A DNA stretch of 64,000 nucleotides, taken from WGAB01 sp964406105. Its GTDB lineage: Bacteria; Hydrothermota; Hydrothermia; WGAB01. The stretch's first letter is position 1; each line of letters begins with the position of its first letter. A model generated the notes under the pieces. The model was not told the DNA's origin. It made no database searches and worked only from the letters and a program-made list of their open reading frames with translations. Both the position numbers and the translations under genes were made by a program. Positions 7,418-15,138 of the stretch are shown in pieces. The stretch covers positions 1-64,000 of the forward strand of contig CAYOQK010000062.1 of NCBI GenBank assembly GCA_964406105.1. Reading direction: 5' to 3'.

Positions 7418-9997
7418 TCATCCTCCTTCTTGCGATGCTCCCGAAAGGGAGCGGATTTTGCGTTCCAGTTGTTGCTTCATTGCCGGGTCCGGGGCCAGCT
7501 TGTACGCGTACTGGTAAAACTGGATGGCCTGTTCGGCCTGGCCCCGTTGGGCCATCTCATCGCCTGCCAGGGTGTAGTACTGCACAGCCTTCTTGAGCTC
7601 ACCCAGTTCTTCATAGGCCGAGGCGATAAAGGTGATGGCCTTGTCCCGGAAGGGGGTGTCCTTCTCGGTGAGGGGTTGCAGGACCGCGATGGCGTCGCGG
7701 TACTGCTGGGCCTTGAAGTACGCAAGGCCCAGGAAATAGGCCGCCGTGTCGGCCCCAGGTCGGTCACCGAAGAAGGACAGGTACTTCTTTAAGGGCACGA
7801 TGGCGTCGGGGTACTTCTTGAGCTTGTAGAAGATCTGGCCCGCCACCAGGAGAGCCACCGGCGCCTTTTCGTTCTTCGGATGGTTCACAGCGAAGCTGAC
7901 GAAGGCATTGGCAGCCTCCTCCTCCTGGCCGGCTTGATACAGGTCCACCGCCCGAGCGTACTCCGCCTCTGCAGCCAACCGAGAGGTGGGGAACTTCGTT
8001 AGGAATTCCTGCAGAGCCTCGGGATCCTCCTCCGAAAGCCGGTAATAGGCATACTGCATGAGTTCCTCGGCCTGGGAGGCCAGCTCGCTCTCGGGGAAGA
8101 GGTTTAAGAACTTCTCAAATTCCTCAATGGCTTTGCGGTATTGCCGCATGTTGTAGTAGTTCTGGGCCAACATGTACTGAGCCTGAGCTGCCAGATGATG
8201 GCCGGGGAAATGCTCCAGCATCCAGATCAACAGGGTGTTGGACTTCTCGTATTGCCCGGCTCGCCGATACACATCTGCTGCCCGATACGCAGCGTCGGCA
8301 GCCCGGGGATGATCAGGGTACGAGGACACCACCTTCTCCCAGGCCATCAAGGCATCGCCGTAGCTACGCAGAGCGCTGGCAGCCAACCCTTGGAAGTACA
8401 GGAGGTCAGGCAGCACGTCGTGGGCTTCAGGAAAGGTTTTGACGATGGCGGCAAAGTCCGCATAGGCATCACGGTACTTGCCCTCGTTGAACTTGGCAAC
8501 CCCCATGCCGTAGTAGGCGGCAATGATGAGCTGGGTATCGCTGGCAGCGGCCCCCAAGGTGGCCATGGCGTTGAGCAGGGCGATGGCTTCCTCGTTCCGG
8601 TTCTCGTGCACATAGCACCACCCCAGCCCCACGTTGGCCCGGGTGATGAGCAACCGCTCCTGGGCGTTTTGAGAAACCTGGGTGTAAAGGCCTTCGGCAA
8701 TGGAGTAGTTGTCCTGGTAATAGTTGGCCTCAGCCAGTTCCAAACGGAACCAATCTCCCCAGCGGCTGGTGGCCTGTTCAAACTCCGATTTCATCAGGTT
8801 CCCGAAGGTCAGGGCCCGGTCCCACTCGCCGTTCCGGGCCATGGCCACCAGGGCCATGGTCACCGCGGGCAGGGAGAAGGGGGAGTCGGTGTACCGTTCC
8901 ACCAGATCTTGGAACCGGAACGCTGCATCCTGGTAATTGCCAGCCTGGAAGGAGATGGCGCCGTACACGTAATCCCCAATGCCGTTGAGGTCTTCCAAAA
9001 TAAAGAGTTTTTGCAGTTGCTCGGCGGTCAGGTAGGCCTGTTCCAGGTCGCCCATCCGCAGGAACACCTCGGCCAGACGAATGAAGGTGAGGGCCGAGAT
9101 TAGGACGTTGTCCGCATTGGCCCGTGCCGTTTGATAGTAGGTGAGGGCCTCTTCGGGTTTGTTGAGCACAAGCTTGATGTTCCCTGCAAAGTAGGCGGCA
9201 TAGGGGGCGAACTCAAAGTTTTTGCGGTTCAGGAGATCCGTGAAGTTCTCCAGGGCCTTGGTGTAGTCGCGGAGGTAGTAGTAGGCCAAACCCAAGTAGA
9301 GTTGCACGTGATCCCGCAAGGGGTAGTTGGCCGGATGGGTTTGCAGGAAACGGGTGGCCTCGCTGACCACCCCCTTGTAGTCTTCGGAACTGAACAGGGT
9401 TTCAATGAGCCCGTAGATGACCAGAAAGTCCAACTGGGTGCCTTGGAACTCGGGGTACAGTTCCTTGTAAAGGGCCAGGGCGTCCAACGGATGGCCTGTA
9501 AGGTTGTAGATGCGTGCCAAAAGCACCTTGGCCAAGGGGTCCTCAATGCCCTGGAGTTTTTCCAGGGCTTCCTCCAGTTTGTTCATCCGGTAATACAGAA
9601 GCCCCAGGCCCAACCGTACCCGTGGGGTTCCCCGGTAGTTCGGATTCTGTTCCAGGTTCAGAAAGTAGGTTTCGGCCTGATGCAGGTCGCCCTTCAGGAG
9701 GGTGGCAAAGCCCAAGAGGAGTTGGACTTCGGGCTCTAAGTAGGTGCCAGAGACCTCGGAGAGGAGCCGGGTGCCGTCTTTGATCACTCGCTCGTAGTGG
9801 CCCTGGTTCAATTCACACTCCAGAAACCGGAATTTCATCTCGTATCGGTATGACGGCAGTTTCTTTTCCAGGTTCCGATAGATCTTTGCGGCCTCAGAAT
9901 ACTTCCCTTGTTGGAAGTACACTTCCGCCTTGCGGAAATCCTGGCTCCAGTTTCCACCAGCCAAAAGGAACAACAAAATCGGGATCATCGTGCTCAT
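7418..9997 (-). CDS. exported tetratricopeptide-repeat protein (about 860 aa)
   Basis: A short signal peptide (MIPILLFLLAGGNWS) precedes an almost unbroken chain of TPR units. These include AEVYFQQGKYSEAAKIYRNL, AAYFLGLAYFKAQQYRDAIA and AQNYYNMRQYRKAIEEFEKF. The protein is probably a periplasmic scaffold in the YbgF/BamD/YfiO style, placed directly before exbB. The start is uncertain: a GTG at 10003 would make a GTGA overlap with nadK, while ATGs at 9997 and 9988 lie behind AGGTGA. Partner binding is not visible, but the operon implies work with the TonB-ExbBD complex (inference). Confidence 0.85.
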   Translation of the reverse strand: MSTMIPILLFLLAGGNWSQDFRKAEVYFQQGKYSEAAKIYRNLEKKLPSYRYEMKFRFLECELNQGHYERVIKDGTRLLSEVSGTYLEPEVQLLLGFATLLKGDLHQAETYFLNLEQNPNYRGTPRVRLGLGLLYYRMNKLEEALEKLQGIEDPLAKVLLARIYNLTGHPLDALALYKELYPEFQGTQLDFLVIYGLIETLFSSEDYKGVVSEATRFLQTHPANYPLRDHVQLYLGLAYYYLRDYTKALENFTDLLNRKNFEFAPYAAYFAGNIKLVLNKPEEALTYYQTARANADNVLISALTFIRLAEVFLRMGDLEQAYLTAEQLQKLFILEDLNGIGDYVYGAISFQAGNYQDAAFRFQDLVERYTDSPFSLPAVTMALVAMARNGEWDRALTFGNLMKSEFEQATSRWGDWFRLELAEANYYQDNYSIAEGLYTQVSQNAQERLLITRANVGLGWCYVHENRNEEAIALLNAMATLGAAASDTQLIIAAYYGMGVAKFNEGKYRDAYADFAAIVKTFPEAHDVLPDLLYFQGLAASALRSYGDALMAWEKVVSSYPDHPRAADAAYRAADVYRRAGQYEKSNTLLIWMLEHFPGHHLAAQAQYMLAQNYYNMRQYRKAIEEFEKFLNLFPESELASQAEELMQYAYYRLSEEDPEALQEFLTKFPTSRLAAEAEYARAVDLYQAGQEEEAANAFVSFAVNHPKNEKAPVALLVAGQIFYKLKKYPDAIVPLKKYLSFFGDRPGADTAAYFLGLAYFKAQQYRDAIAVLQPLTEKDTPFRDKAITFIASAYEELGELKKAVQYYTLAGDEMAQRGQAEQAIQFYQYAYKLAPDPAMKQQLERKIRSLSGASQEGG

Positions 9998-9999
9998 GA

Positions 10000-10914
10000 T
10001 CACCTATTATACGGGGCCTTTTCAGGGTTTCGGCCCCCGTTCTCTGGTTCGGCCCATCCCAGTTTCTTGCGGAGGATGTCGTAAAAGCCCGGTGCCTCCG
10101 GCAACCGCACCATTTGCACGGGCCGTTGGCCCTGTTGGATGACCACTTCTTCGTGGGAAGCCAGTTCTGTTTGCTCCTGGCCGTCGGCCGAAAGCAGGAT
10201 CCCCACCCCACGCCCCTGGGCCTGTACCTTGAGGCGGCCCGAGGCGGGCAAGATCACGGGACGCAGCGAAAGGGTGTGGGCACAAATGGGAGTCACTGCC
10301 ATGACCTCCAGTTCGGGATACACAATGGGCCCCCCTGCGGCCAGGTTATACGCGGTGGACCCCGTAGGGGTGGACACAATGACCCCGTCGGCCTTGTAAG
10401 CGCCCAGGAACTCGTCGTTGTACCACACCCGAATGTGGATCAACCGGGCGGCGCCCGTGGCCGTGATCACCATGTCGTTGAGGGCAGTAAAGACCCGGCC
10501 TTGGTGGTGCACCTCCAGCGTCATCCGGGGTTCCAGGGTGTACTGCCCATGGGAAAGGGCGTGCAGGATGCGCGGAATCTCTTGGGGAGCGTATACGGTC
10601 AAGAATCCCAAGCCCCCCAGGTTGATGCCAAGGACCGGCTTGCCCAGGGCCAGGCGGGCGGCCCGCAGAAAGGTGCCGTCGCCCCCCAGGGAGATCACCA
10701 CGTCCACCTCTTGCGCCAAGGCCTCGTCGGGGACCACGCGATCGCGGTGGGGTTGGGCCAGTTGCTGATCCGAAGCGGTGAAAACCAAAGGTGCGGGCGA
10801 GAGCTGGCGGAGGTTCTCCAGCGCTGCCCGCACCTGCGGTCGCTTCACGTTCAGCACCACCCCGATCCGCCGGAGCGGAGGGGTTAGGCCTTGCGTCGTT
10901 TCACTCCCTCCCAT
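10000..10914 (-). CDS. nadK: NAD kinase
   Basis: This 304-residue ATP/polyphosphate NAD kinase makes NADP. Family motifs are intact: SLGGDGTFLRAARLALGKPV (GGDGT loop, about residues 75-94), INLGGLGFLTVY, LNDMVITATGAARLI, and the Gly-rich block ADGVIVSTPTGSTAYNLAAG with GPIVYPELEVMAVTPI. Length is normal. The start at 10914 overlaps secF by 31 bases; later GTG codons would cut the first beta-strand RIGVVLN, so the ATG is preferred. Confidence 0.95.
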   Translation of the reverse strand: MGGSETTQGLTPPLRRIGVVLNVKRPQVRAALENLRQLSPAPLVFTASDQQLAQPHRDRVVPDEALAQEVDVVISLGGDGTFLRAARLALGKPVLGINLGGLGFLTVYAPQEIPRILHALSHGQYTLEPRMTLEVHHQGRVFTALNDMVITATGAARLIHIRVWYNDEFLGAYKADGVIVSTPTGSTAYNLAAGGPIVYPELEVMAVTPICAHTLSLRPVILPASGRLKVQAQGRGVGILLSADGQEQTELASHEEVVIQQGQRPVQMVRLPEAPGFYDILRKKLGWAEPENGGRNPEKAPYNR

Positions 10915-11777
10915 TCCACCACCAGGCTGGCCACCACAAAGATGGACGAATAGGTCCCCACCACCACCCCAATGGTTAGGGCCAGGGCAAAGTCAAAGAT
11001 TACCGGCCCACCGAAAACCAACAGGGCGATCAGCACCACCAAGGTGGTGAGTGATGTGATCACTGTCCGAGACAGGGTTTCGTTGATGCTCCGGTTGAAA
11101 ATCTCAATGAGCCGGTCAATGGGGGTTTTAGGGGTGATCCGCTTGGTGTTCTCCCGGATCCGGTCCGACACCACGATGGAGTCGTTGATGGAGTACCCTA
11201 CGATGGTCAAGAGGGCCGCCACGATGGCGGTGGTCACCTCTCGGTTGAGCAGGGTGAAGATTCCCAAGGTGATCAGCACGTCGTGGAACAGGGCCAGCAC
11301 GGCGCCCACGCCGAACTCAAAGCTAAACCGGATGGTGATGTACAGGAGCATCAGGAGCAGGCCGATGGAGATGGCCCAAATGGCCTGCCGTTTGATCTCC
11401 TCGCCAATACGGGGGCCCACCTTCTCGGTGCGGTCAATGCGCACTTGGACTTGAAACCGTTCTTCCAGGGCCCTTTGAATCTCGGAGGGGTCTACGTCTT
11501 CCTTGTACTTGATCAGGTATTCGTTGGCCTCGCCGAAGTTCTGAACTTCGGCTCCCTTGATGCCCAGTTCTGCCACCACGGCCCGCACCTGGCCGATGTC
11601 AATATGGGGTTCCACATGGATTTGTACGAGATTTCCGCCCGTAAAGTCAATGCCGTACTTGGGGCCACCGTGGAGGAACAGGATGACCAAACTCAACAGG
11701 ATCAAGGTGCCGGAGACCAAAAAGGCGATCCGGCGTTTCCCCATGAAGTCAATGTTCGGTTGCTTGAAGAATTCCAT
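10884..11777 (-). CDS. secF: protein translocase subunit SecF
   Basis: This 297-residue SecF has six predicted membrane segments, the periplasmic region between segments 1 and 2, and the family signatures YGIDFTGGNLVQI (about residues 37-49) and VGYSINDSIVVSDRIREN (about 200-217). SecDF uses proton motive force to pull exported proteins from SecYEG on the periplasmic side. secF follows secD by ten bases, with SD-like AGGAGG just before its ATG. Confidence 0.97.
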   Translation of the reverse strand: MEFFKQPNIDFMGKRRIAFLVSGTLILLSLVILFLHGGPKYGIDFTGGNLVQIHVEPHIDIGQVRAVVAELGIKGAEVQNFGEANEYLIKYKEDVDPSEIQRALEERFQVQVRIDRTEKVGPRIGEEIKRQAIWAISIGLLLMLLYITIRFSFEFGVGAVLALFHDVLITLGIFTLLNREVTTAIVAALLTIVGYSINDSIVVSDRIRENTKRITPKTPIDRLIEIFNRSINETLSRTVITSLTTLVVLIALLVFGGPVIFDFALALTIGVVVGTYSSIFVVASLVVEWEGVKRRKA

Positions 11778-11787
11778 GGTTTCCTCC

Positions 11788-13377
11788 TCAGATTTTCAGG
11801 CGCTCCACGTGCTTGACATACAGGAGGTAGTCAAAGATCACGCGGGTCACGAAGATGGCGGTGAAGAAGCTGATCACGATCCCCAAGGCCAGAACCACGG
11901 CGAACCCGCGGATGGGGCCGGAGCCGTATCGCAGGAGCACCAAGGCGGCAATCAGGGTGGTGAGGTTGGCATCCAAGATGGTGATGGTGGCCCGTTTGTA
12001 GCCGGTGTCCACTGCCACTCGGGCCGATTTGCCTGCCCGGAGCTCTTCGCGGATGCGTTCAAAGATCAGCACATTGGCATCTACTGCAATCCCCACGGTC
12101 AGGATCAAGCCAGCCATGCCGGGCAGGGTGAGGGTGGCATGGAACCCTACGAGCAGGGCCAGGATGAAGAGCAGGTTCAGCAGCAGGGCCAGGTCGGCGA
12201 TCCAGCCGGCCAGGCGGTAGTAGATGCCCATGAACAGCACCACCGCCAGGAAGCCGATGATGAGGGCTCGCATGCCGCGGCGAATGCTGTCGCTACCCAA
12301 CAGCGGCCCCACAGAACGCTCTTCCAAGACACGAACCGGTGCAGGAAGGGCGCCTGCCCGCAGCACCACTGCGAGTTCCTTGGCCTCTTCCATGCTGGTG
12401 ATCCCGGTGATCTGGGCGCTGCCGCCGGAGATCCGTTCCTGGATCACAGGGGCGGACTGCACCACGTTGTCCAGCACAATGGCCAGCCGTTTCCCCACGT
12501 TTTCGCCGGTGATCCGGGCGAAACGCGCAGCGCCTTGCCGGTCAAAGTAGAGCAGCACGATGGGCCGATTGGCCACGTTGGGGTCGGTGCCGCTGCCGAT
12601 GGTGTGCTTGGCGTCCTTGATATGGGCTCCGGTGAGTTCAGGCTCGGCCTTCAACAGGAAAAGCCGGCGGTACTTGCGGCCTTGAAACTCAAAGGTTTTG
12701 CCCCAATAGAACCGATACCCTTTGGGAATTGCGGCCTGCACCTCGGGCAGGGCCAGCAGGGAATCCACCTGGTGCCAGTGGTCTTCTACCACCACGATGC
12801 TCCCGGACCGGGGATCAATGTTGAGAAGGGAGGAGAAGGGGCGTTGGAGGGCCAAGGAATCCTCAGGGGTGAGTTGGGCGGTGTCCGGCATCTCGCCGTG
12901 GAGTTGTCGCAGTTTTTCGTCAATTCGTTCCAGGGCGTCGGCCACAATGCGGTCATCGGCTACCAGGTGGAACTCCAACTGTGCAGTACGGCCAATGAGG
13001 GAGTGGGCGCGTTCCCGATCCAGCACTCCGGGGAGTTGCACCAGGATTCGGCCCTCGCCCACCTTCTGGATGGAGGGTTCAAACACACCCCACTGGTCAA
13101 TCCGGTTCCGAATCACCTCAATGGCACGGTCTACAGCACCTTCCACTTCCTCGGGCTTCAGTTTGGATCGGTCCACTTCCAGCAGGATGTACATTCCGCC
13201 CTGAAGGTCCAGCCCCAGGTTGATGCTTTTCTTTTTCAGGTTGAGGAGTTCCGACCGGGGGAGTTGTGCCCGGGCCTCTGGCGATAGGGTGTAGTAGCGG
13301 AAGGTGGGGTACAGGGACCACAGGGCAAGCAACACCAGGCCGAGGATCAAAGCAATTTTCCACTTGAGCCCCTTCAA
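11788..13377 (-). CDS. secD: protein translocase subunit SecD
   Basis: This is SecD, about 529 residues from the TTG at 13377. I choose the TTG because AAAGGAGG stands six bases before it and the frame upstream is not SecD-like. The first membrane helix (IALILGLVLLALWSLYPTF) leads to LDLQGGMYILLEVD, the large P1 periplasmic domain with RNRIDQWGVFEPSIQKVG, and five C-terminal membrane segments including GMAGLILTVGIAVDANVLIF, which carries the conserved Asp. It heads the 12-gene minus-strand operon ending at argS. Confidence 0.96.
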   Translation of the reverse strand: MKGLKWKIALILGLVLLALWSLYPTFRYYTLSPEARAQLPRSELLNLKKKSINLGLDLQGGMYILLEVDRSKLKPEEVEGAVDRAIEVIRNRIDQWGVFEPSIQKVGEGRILVQLPGVLDRERAHSLIGRTAQLEFHLVADDRIVADALERIDEKLRQLHGEMPDTAQLTPEDSLALQRPFSSLLNIDPRSGSIVVVEDHWHQVDSLLALPEVQAAIPKGYRFYWGKTFEFQGRKYRRLFLLKAEPELTGAHIKDAKHTIGSGTDPNVANRPIVLLYFDRQGAARFARITGENVGKRLAIVLDNVVQSAPVIQERISGGSAQITGITSMEEAKELAVVLRAGALPAPVRVLEERSVGPLLGSDSIRRGMRALIIGFLAVVLFMGIYYRLAGWIADLALLLNLLFILALLVGFHATLTLPGMAGLILTVGIAVDANVLIFERIREELRAGKSARVAVDTGYKRATITILDANLTTLIAALVLLRYGSGPIRGFAVVLALGIVISFFTAIFVTRVIFDYLLYVKHVERLKI

Positions 13378-13434
13378 GAGTTTCCTCCTTTTCTCGGATT
13401 GGATCTCGCCACGCGAGGATCGTTGAAGGTGCCT

Positions 13435-13463
13435 ATTATACGCCCCAAGCCCTGAATCTCTAA
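13435..13463 (-). promoter_or_regulatory. candidate secD operon promoter
   Basis: A perfect TATAAT (13440-13435) lies on the minus strand about 58 bases before the secD TTG. The hexamer 17 bases upstream is only TTAGAG (13463-13458), so the -35 is poor. Position and the divergent arrangement with the plus-strand gene at 13538 support it. Confidence 0.5.
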
Positions 13464-13471
13464 GGCACTCA

Positions 13472-13500
13472 TTGCAATGCCTACCCCCATGACTTACCAT
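13472..13500 (+). promoter_or_regulatory. candidate promoter of the porV-like/ileS operon
   Basis: On the plus strand TTGCAA (13472-13477) and TACCAT (13495-13500) are 17 bases apart, and the ATG at 13538 follows after a GGAGGTGA site. This promoter drives the divergent run that continues to ahcY. Confidence 0.5.
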
Positions 13501-13537
13501 AAGGGGCAACGCAACGACCACTGGAGGTGAATCTCAC

Positions 13538-14569
13538 ATGTCCGTAAAACGTTGGGTTCTGTGGGGAAGCCTGGCACTCTTTCCCCTTTCTTCCTTAACC
13601 GCTTCGGCCACAGAAGCGGGCGCCGTGTTCCTGACCATCTTCCCCGGAGCTCGGGCTGCCGGGATGGCAGCCGCCTTTTCCGCTGTTGCCGATGATGCCA
13701 CCGCCAGCTACTACAATCCCGGAGGCTTGGCCTTTTTTGAGGAAACCCAAGTGGCGCTGGTGCACGCCCCGTGGCTTCCGGCTCTGGCCAAGGATATGTT
13801 CTACGAGTTCGTTGGGTTCGTACACCCGCTGAAGCAGGGAGTGCTGGGAGGCCACATCATCTACCTGAATTTGGGGAACGTGGACGCCTATGATGCCGAG
13901 GGCAACTACATCGGCTCCTGGAAGCCCGCGGATTATGCCTTCACCCTGGCCTACGGGTTTCCCCTCAATCCCCACTTGGGCCTGGGGTTTTCCGGTAAGA
14001 TCATCCGCAGTTTCTTGGCCCCCCCCGAGGTGATCAAGGTGATCTTGGACGAGCCCGGTGGTGGCAACGCCATGAGCTTCGCCCTGGGCGCAGGGGTGTA
14101 CTACAAGACCCGGCTGCGGGGCCTCACCTTGGCCGCCGTGGTGGACAACCTGGGCCCTGGGCTCAAGTTCACAGGCTCCGGGCGGCGGGAGGACCTGCCG
14201 TACCTGCTGCGGCTGGGAGCCGCTTACCGCCCCGTATGGAACGATGTCCACCGGCTCCTGTTGGCTGTGGACGTCAACAAGGTGCTGGTGAAACTGTCGG
14301 ATGACCTCCAAAAGCACGGCATCAATTGGGTGCTTCGGGAGGCCTTTAAACACTTCGGCGTGGAATACACCCTCCTGAACCTGTTGTCCATTCGCATGGG
14401 CTATTTCCTGGACGAGATGGGCGCACGGAAGGGCTTTACCTTTGGCTTTGGGTTCCGCGCCGGCCCCCTCCAGCTGGATTACGGCAACGACTCCCGAATC
14501 TACGCCTTCTACGAGCCCGGCGATCCACTGAACCAGCGGTTCTCCCTCACCTACATCATGCAACGGTAA
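13538..14569 (+). CDS. PorV/UPF0164-family outer-membrane protein
   Basis: This 343-residue exported protein has a signal peptide (VLWGSLALFPLSSLTASA). The family signature GARAAGMAAAFSAVADDATA followed by YYNPGGLAF (about residues 34-64) is the PorV/PorQ/UPF0164 and FadL-like beta-barrel N-terminus. The remainder alternates short amphipathic strands and ends in FSLTYIMQR, typical of a barrel's last strand. In Bacteroidota PorV shuttles type IX secretion cargo; the LVIVD protein here has a sorting-like C-terminus, but no other T9SS gene is in the window, so that role is inference. GGAGGTGA precedes the ATG. Confidence 0.8.
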   Translation: MSVKRWVLWGSLALFPLSSLTASATEAGAVFLTIFPGARAAGMAAAFSAVADDATASYYNPGGLAFFEETQVALVHAPWLPALAKDMFYEFVGFVHPLKQGVLGGHIIYLNLGNVDAYDAEGNYIGSWKPADYAFTLAYGFPLNPHLGLGFSGKIIRSFLAPPEVIKVILDEPGGGNAMSFALGAGVYYKTRLRGLTLAAVVDNLGPGLKFTGSGRREDLPYLLRLGAAYRPVWNDVHRLLLAVDVNKVLVKLSDDLQKHGINWVLREAFKHFGVEYTLLNLLSIRMGYFLDEMGARKGFTFGFGFRAGPLQLDYGNDSRIYAFYEPGDPLNQRFSLTYIMQR

Positions 14570-14592
14570 ACCCAGGAAGCGAGCATTGATCC

Positions 14593-15138
14593 GTGGGATA
14601 CCTGTTCCTGTGGTTTCTTTGGCAAGCCGCCCCGGTACCCGATGACTGGGAAGCGGTACATCGGGCCCTGAACCAGGCCCTGGCGCAGGTATCCCTTCCA
14701 CTCCCTGAAACCCTTTCTCTGGCTCCCCAGGTGGCTGGAGAGCCATACCAGTGGGTGGTGGAACCCCTGCTGCACCGCTTCCTGCAGCAGGAAATGCACC
14801 GGGTCCTGGCCCAGGGCGCCCCGGTGCTGGAATTCCGCCCCCTGGAGATCCGATTGGAAAAGCATCGGGTAGGGTGGTGGGGCACCCACGTGAAGCGTCG
14901 GGTACGCCTTCGCCTGTGGCTGGCCCTGCGAGACCAAACCCGGAGCCTCTACCTGTGGCAGGAAAAGGTGGCCGGCGAGTACCAGGACCAGTATCCGGTC
15001 GCCTTGGAGGCCACCACCCGAGTGGAAGGCCTCTCCCCTCCGTTAAAGGAACATCCCCACCTTTGGCGGGACCTTTTGGCTACCCTGGCCGTTAGCGGCC
15101 TGGTGTTTCTCTTGTACTCAGGAGGTCATGGACCATGA
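14593..15138 (+). CDS. hypothetical protein with C-terminal membrane segment
   Basis: This 181-residue protein of unknown family starts at a GTG (14593). It has a hydrophobic N-terminus (YLFLWFLWQAAP) that could be a signal peptide and a C-terminal hydrophobic stretch (LLATLAVSGLVFLLYSGG) before a short tail. The middle is rich in Arg, Leu and Trp with beta-like alternation. It lies 23 bases after the porV-like gene and overlaps ileS as ATGA, so it is co-expressed with both. A role in the envelope is likely from the hydrophobic ends, but nothing more can be read. Confidence 0.65.
   Translation: MGYLFLWFLWQAAPVPDDWEAVHRALNQALAQVSLPLPETLSLAPQVAGEPYQWVVEPLLHRFLQQEMHRVLAQGAPVLEFRPLEIRLEKHRVGWWGTHVKRRVRLRLWLALRDQTRSLYLWQEKVAGEYQDQYPVALEATTRVEGLSPPLKEHPHLWRDLLATLAVSGLVFLLYSGGHGP

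Noticed and set aside
10006..10011. TATAAT on the minus strand at the nadK-TPR junction, a possible internal promoter
   Set aside because: The hexamer 17 bases upstream (GCCGAA) is not a -35, and the bases are the last codons of nadK (Tyr-Asn), so chance is likely.
11557..13287. Long plus-strand frame opposite secD
   Set aside because: It has no ribosome binding site or recognisable domain, is His/Gln-rich as antisense shadows are, and secD is unambiguous.
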